From NCBI GenBank assembly GCA_030037895.1, contig JASHPW010000071.1:1-51510 (forward strand): a stretch of 51,510 nucleotides of DNA. Reading direction: 5' to 3'. The notes beneath the pieces were generated by a model. It was not told the origin of the DNA. It did no database searches and was given only the letters and a program-made list of their open reading frames with translations. Position numbers and translations under genes: made by a program. This DNA is from Xanthobacteraceae bacterium (GTDB lineage: Bacteria > Pseudomonadota > Alphaproteobacteria > Rhizobiales > Xanthobacteraceae). Positions 48,770-51,510 of this stretch are shown here, one piece after another. The first letter of the stretch is position 1, and every line of letters begins with the position of its first letter.

Positions 48770-50284
48770 TTAGGCGTTGCCGAGCGGCAGAGCGACGAAG
48801 CGCATGCCCTCGTTCGACTTCACCCGAAACAACAGCGTGTGCTTGCCATCCTGGCGGGCGTCCTTGATTTCCCTGCGGACATCGGCCGGGGTGGCGACGG
48901 ACTTGCCGCCAACGTCGAGGATGACGTCGCCGACATGGAACCCGTGATCGGCGGCGACACCGTTCGGGTCGACGGCGGTAACAACCACGCCCTTGGTATC
49001 GGAATCGGTATCGTCGCTGGGCGCCAGCGTGAGCCCGAGCTTCGGCATATCGTCGTCGGGCACTTCGCGCTGCATGTTCGCGATCTGCTTCTCGCTCGGC
49101 ATCTTGCCCAACGTCAGCGTCACGGTCTTCTCCCCACCCTTGCGGATCAGGCCGAGCTTGACCGAGGTGCCCGGAGCCATTGTGCCGATCCGGCGCGCCA
49201 GCTCGCGCGCGTCGCGGACGGACGCGCCGTCCACCGACGTGATGACGTCGCCACTCTCGATGCCGGCTTTGGACGCGGGGCTGTCGGGTTGCGGCTCGGA
49301 GACCAGCGCGCCGGCGGCCTTCTTCAAGCCGAGGCTGTCGGCGAGATCGGGGGTCACGGTCTGAATCTGCACGCCGATCCAGCCGCGGGTGACGCTGCCT
49401 TTATCGCGCAACTGCGCGATCACGGTCTTGACCGTATCGGAGGGGATGTCGAAAGCGATACCGACGGAGCCGCCGGAGGGCGAGAAGATGGCGGTGTTGA
49501 CGCCGATGACGTTGCCGTCCACGTCGAAGGTGGGGCCGCCGGAATTGCCCTTGTTGACCGGCGCGTCGATCTGGATGAAATCGTCGTAGGGGCCGGCGCC
49601 AATATCGCGACCGCGGGCCGAGACGATGCCGGCGGTCACGGTGCCGCCAAGCCCGAACGGATTGCCGACCGCGAGCACCCAGTCGCCGATCCGCGGCGAT
49701 TTGTCGGCAAACTTCACATACGGGAAGTCCTTGCCGTCGACCTTGATCAAAGCGACGTCGGTGCGCGAATCGGTGCCGATGACCTTGGCGGAATACGTCT
49801 TGCCGTCGTCGGTCGTGACCTGCACCTTCTCGGCGTTCTGCACCACGTGATTGTTGGTCACGGCATAGCCGTCGGCCGAGATGAAGAAGCCCGAACCCTG
49901 GCCGGTGACGACCTCGCGACCGCCTTCCCCGTTGTTGGGCATGCCGAAGCGACGGAAGAAACGCTCGAACGGGAAGCCCGGCGGGAACGGAAGATCCTCA
50001 TCGCTCAGCCCGGCATTGGCCGGCCGCTCCATCTTGACCCGCACCGAGATCACCGCGGGTTTGACCTTCTCCACGATGTCGGCGAAGCCTACGGGCTTTT
50101 GCGCAAGCTGCTGGGCCTGCTGCGACAGATTCTGCGCCTGCGCGGAACCAGCGAAGAAATCAGCTTGCGGCGCCAGATAAGGCATGAAAACCGCCGCCGC
50201 ACCAAAACCGACGATCGTCGTCGCCAAAAGCGCAATCCGCCGCGCGGACAGAGTGCGGCGTGAGGGTCGTGTGTTGTCGTTCAT
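48770..50284 (-). CDS. degP: DegP/HtrA-type periplasmic serine protease
   Basis: A 504-residue Do-family protease. The N-terminus is a long signal (RRIALLATTIVGFGAAAVF, with FAGSAQAQ near the cleavage point at about residue 50). The trypsin-like domain has the triad His146 (TNNHVVQN), Asp176 (SRTDVALIK) and Ser248 (NKGNSGGP). Two PDZ domains follow at about 290-380 (RGWIGVQIQTVTPDLADSLG) and 410-500 (LGLTLAPSDD, FHVGDVILDVGG). It degrades or refolds damaged envelope proteins. The ATG at 50284 was preferred to an earlier codon at 50341. Upstream are ccmF and ccmH, the usual neighbours. Confidence 0.95.
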   Translation of the reverse strand: MNDNTRPSRRTLSARRIALLATTIVGFGAAAVFMPYLAPQADFFAGSAQAQNLSQQAQQLAQKPVGFADIVEKVKPAVISVRVKMERPANAGLSDEDLPFPPGFPFERFFRRFGMPNNGEGGREVVTGQGSGFFISADGYAVTNNHVVQNAEKVQVTTDDGKTYSAKVIGTDSRTDVALIKVDGKDFPYVKFADKSPRIGDWVLAVGNPFGLGGTVTAGIVSARGRDIGAGPYDDFIQIDAPVNKGNSGGPTFDVDGNVIGVNTAIFSPSGGSVGIAFDIPSDTVKTVIAQLRDKGSVTRGWIGVQIQTVTPDLADSLGLKKAAGALVSEPQPDSPASKAGIESGDVITSVDGASVRDARELARRIGTMAPGTSVKLGLIRKGGEKTVTLTLGKMPSEKQIANMQREVPDDDMPKLGLTLAPSDDTDSDTKGVVVTAVDPNGVAADHGFHVGDVILDVGGKSVATPADVRREIKDARQDGKHTLLFRVKSNEGMRFVALPLGNA

Positions 50285-50485
50285 TACCGTCTCCAAATCG
50301 GTTGTCCGTCTCGCAACGGAAGGTGCCTGAGGCCCCGACATTTAACGCGCAATTTGCGGGCTCACGCCTTACGGCGCGCTGTCTCCGGCATTAAAACTTC
50401 GTAATGTCGCCCGCGGTGAAATTCTCGTGTTGGAACATAATGTTGTCATAAAATAATCCGGTCGCGGCCAGCCACGGGCGAAGCC

Positions 50486-50989
50486 TCAGCGAGGGCCGCG
50501 CAAGAGATCGGATAGCTTCGTCTCTTCGGCCGCCGTGAGGTTGGCCGTCTCCGCAGCCGGGACCATTCGGCGGCGCCTGATCGCGACGACAATCATCACG
50601 ATCCCGATGATGAGGACGGCGGGCGGCAGGCCCCACAATGCGGCCGTGTGCCAGGACAAACGCGGCTTGAGCAGCACGAATTCGCCGTAGCGGGCGACGA
50701 TAAAATTGATGACCTGCGCATCGCTGTCGCCGGCCTTGAGCCGCTTGCGCACCAGCACGCGCAGATCGTGCGCGAGCGGCGCCGCGGAATCGTCGATCGA
50801 CTGGTTCTGGCACACCATGCAACGCAACTCCTTGGATAGCACGCGGGCGCGCGCTTCGAGCGCGGGGTCGGCCAGCATCTCGTTCGGCTCGACGGCGTAC
50901 AGCGGCAGCGAAGCGGGGAGCAGCAAAAGGAGTCCGAAAAAAAAGGCCATCGGCCGCATGAGAGCGCGCGGAGCGTTCACGGCATTCAC
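50486..50989 (-). CDS. ccmH: Cytochrome c maturation protein CcmH (CycL)
   Basis: A 167-residue membrane-anchored protein. Signal segment [20 protein letters not shown], the redox motif [14 protein letters not shown] with Cys57 and Cys60, three-helix periplasmic domain ([31 protein letters not shown]) and a C-terminal transmembrane helix ([20 protein letters not shown]). It reduces or holds apocytochrome c thiols for heme ligation together with CcmF. It begins with GTG at 50989 overlapping the ccmF stop by three bases; ATG at 50959 is an alternative. Full family length. Confidence 0.93.
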   Translation of the reverse strand: MNAVNAPRALMRPMAFFFGLLLLLPASLPLYAVEPNEMLADPALEARARVLSKELRCMVCQNQSIDDSAAPLAHDLRVLVRKRLKAGDSDAQVINFIVARYGEFVLLKPRLSWHTAALWGLPPAVLIIGIVMIVVAIRRRRMVPAAETANLTAAEETKLSDLLRGPR

Positions 50990-51510
50990 TCCGCCGCCTG
51001 CAGGGCCGCTTGGGATTTGGCCGGCCTGGGCGAGCCGACGCGCAGCCTACGATCGGAGAGGGAGAGGCCGCCGCCGACGAACATCATGCCGGCGCCGAGC
51101 CAGATCAGCAGCACCTCGGGCTTGAAGTAGAGCCGCACGGCGACTGTGCCGTCGGGGTTGGGGTCGCCGAGCGAGAGGTAGAGTTGGCTCGCGCCGCGCC
51201 GCATCAGCGCCGCTTCGGTGACCGCCATGTGGCGGGCCGGGAAGGTGCGCCGGCTCGGCTGCATGACGCCGAGCAGGTCGCCGCCGGCGCGACGCACGCT
51301 GAACGCGCCGACAAGGTCGCGATAGTTCGGCCCCGGCCGGTTGAACAGGCCGTCGAACGTGACCCGGAACCGGGCGATATCGAGGCTGCCGCCGAGCCGC
51401 ACCATGGCAATGCGCTCCGCGCCCCAGGCGGTCACCGCGACGATGCCGAGGAGCGTGAGGCCGATGCCAAAATGGGCAAACGCCGACCCCCAGGCCGCGC
51501 GCGGCAATCC
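50986..51510 (-). CDS. ccmF: Cytochrome c heme lyase subunit CcmF (CycK), C-terminal part
   Basis: The last 174 codons of a large membrane protein run off the window end. The visible part has [20 protein letters not shown] and a long periplasmic loop ([60 protein letters not shown]) before the final transmembrane helix ([17 protein letters not shown]), typical for the CcmF C-terminus. CcmF attaches heme to apocytochrome c at the periplasmic face. The stop overlaps the ccmH start. Length and N-terminus are outside the window. Confidence 0.92.
   Translation of the reverse strand, partial: GLPRAAWGSAFAHFGIGLTLLGIVAVTAWGAERIAMVRLGGSLDIARFRVTFDGLFNRPGPNYRDLVGAFSVRRAGGDLLGVMQPSRRTFPARHMAVTEAALMRRGASQLYLSLGDPNPDGTVAVRLYFKPEVLLIWLGAGMMFVGGGLSLSDRRLRVGSPRPAKSQAALQAAE

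Overview
The window looks like chromosomal DNA of a high-GC alphaproteobacterium of the order Hyphomicrobiales (Rhizobiales), probably near Bradyrhizobiaceae or Xanthobacteraceae. The basis is gene content and order: purC-purS-purQ-purL-bolA-grxD, DUF1476 divergent from purC, ccmF-ccmH-degP-response regulator, histidine kinase-glnE, a recA gene with a GTTC-N7-GTTC LexA box, PleC/DivJ-like hybrid-free kinases, and short dispersed hairpin repeats of the rhizobial type. No species can be named from the sequence alone.

Layout. 1-7.6 kb: the end of rpsD, then the purine operon on the minus strand (purC, purS, purQ, purL, bolA, grxD). It is interrupted by an Uma2-type nuclease gene, a BrnT/BrnA-like toxin-antitoxin pair, a DUF429-like remnant and a plus-strand DUF211/VIT1-like pair. 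7.9-14.7 kb: DUF1476 (ATPase inhibitor zeta), a HpcH/HpaI aldolase, a TrmJ-type tRNA methyltransferase fused to a DUF559 domain, a family 25 glycosyltransferase, icd, two small envelope proteins and recA with its SOS promoter. 14.88-18.25 kb: a small accessory island directly upstream of the recA promoter. It is bounded by arrays of a TGGCCGG-containing terminal repeat and carries a two-gene region with its own strong promoter, a tRNA with an abnormal anticodon arm, an IS1-like DDE transposase and an HNH nuclease. 18.3-28 kb: mrp/apbC, a beta-hydroxyacid dehydrogenase, a membrane histidine kinase, a retropepsin-like protease, a TauE/SafE permease, dusA and a CDF metal transporter with an unusually long cytoplasmic tail.

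28.19-32.64 kb is the most interesting part: a compact RiPP cluster of the thiazole/oxazole-modified microcin (TOMM/LAP) type. It encodes a Gly/Cys/His/Arg-rich precursor peptide whose N-terminus resembles a secretion signal, a fused E1-like/YcaO cyclodehydratase, and a SagB-type dehydrogenase. No dedicated transporter, protease or immunity gene is obvious. The three proteins suffice in principle to convert core cysteines to thiazolines and then thiazoles.

32.7-51.5 kb: a two-domain VOC protein, pepN, an enoyl-CoA hydratase-like protein, a PleC-like sensor kinase, glnE, a HAMP sensor kinase translationally coupled to glnE, an acyl-CoA synthetase coupled to that kinase, an alpha-methylacyl-CoA racemase-like protein, the OmpR-type regulator that probably partners the kinase, degP and the cytochrome c maturation genes ccmH and ccmF (partial). 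The acyl-CoA synthetase and racemase genes separate the regulator from its kinase.
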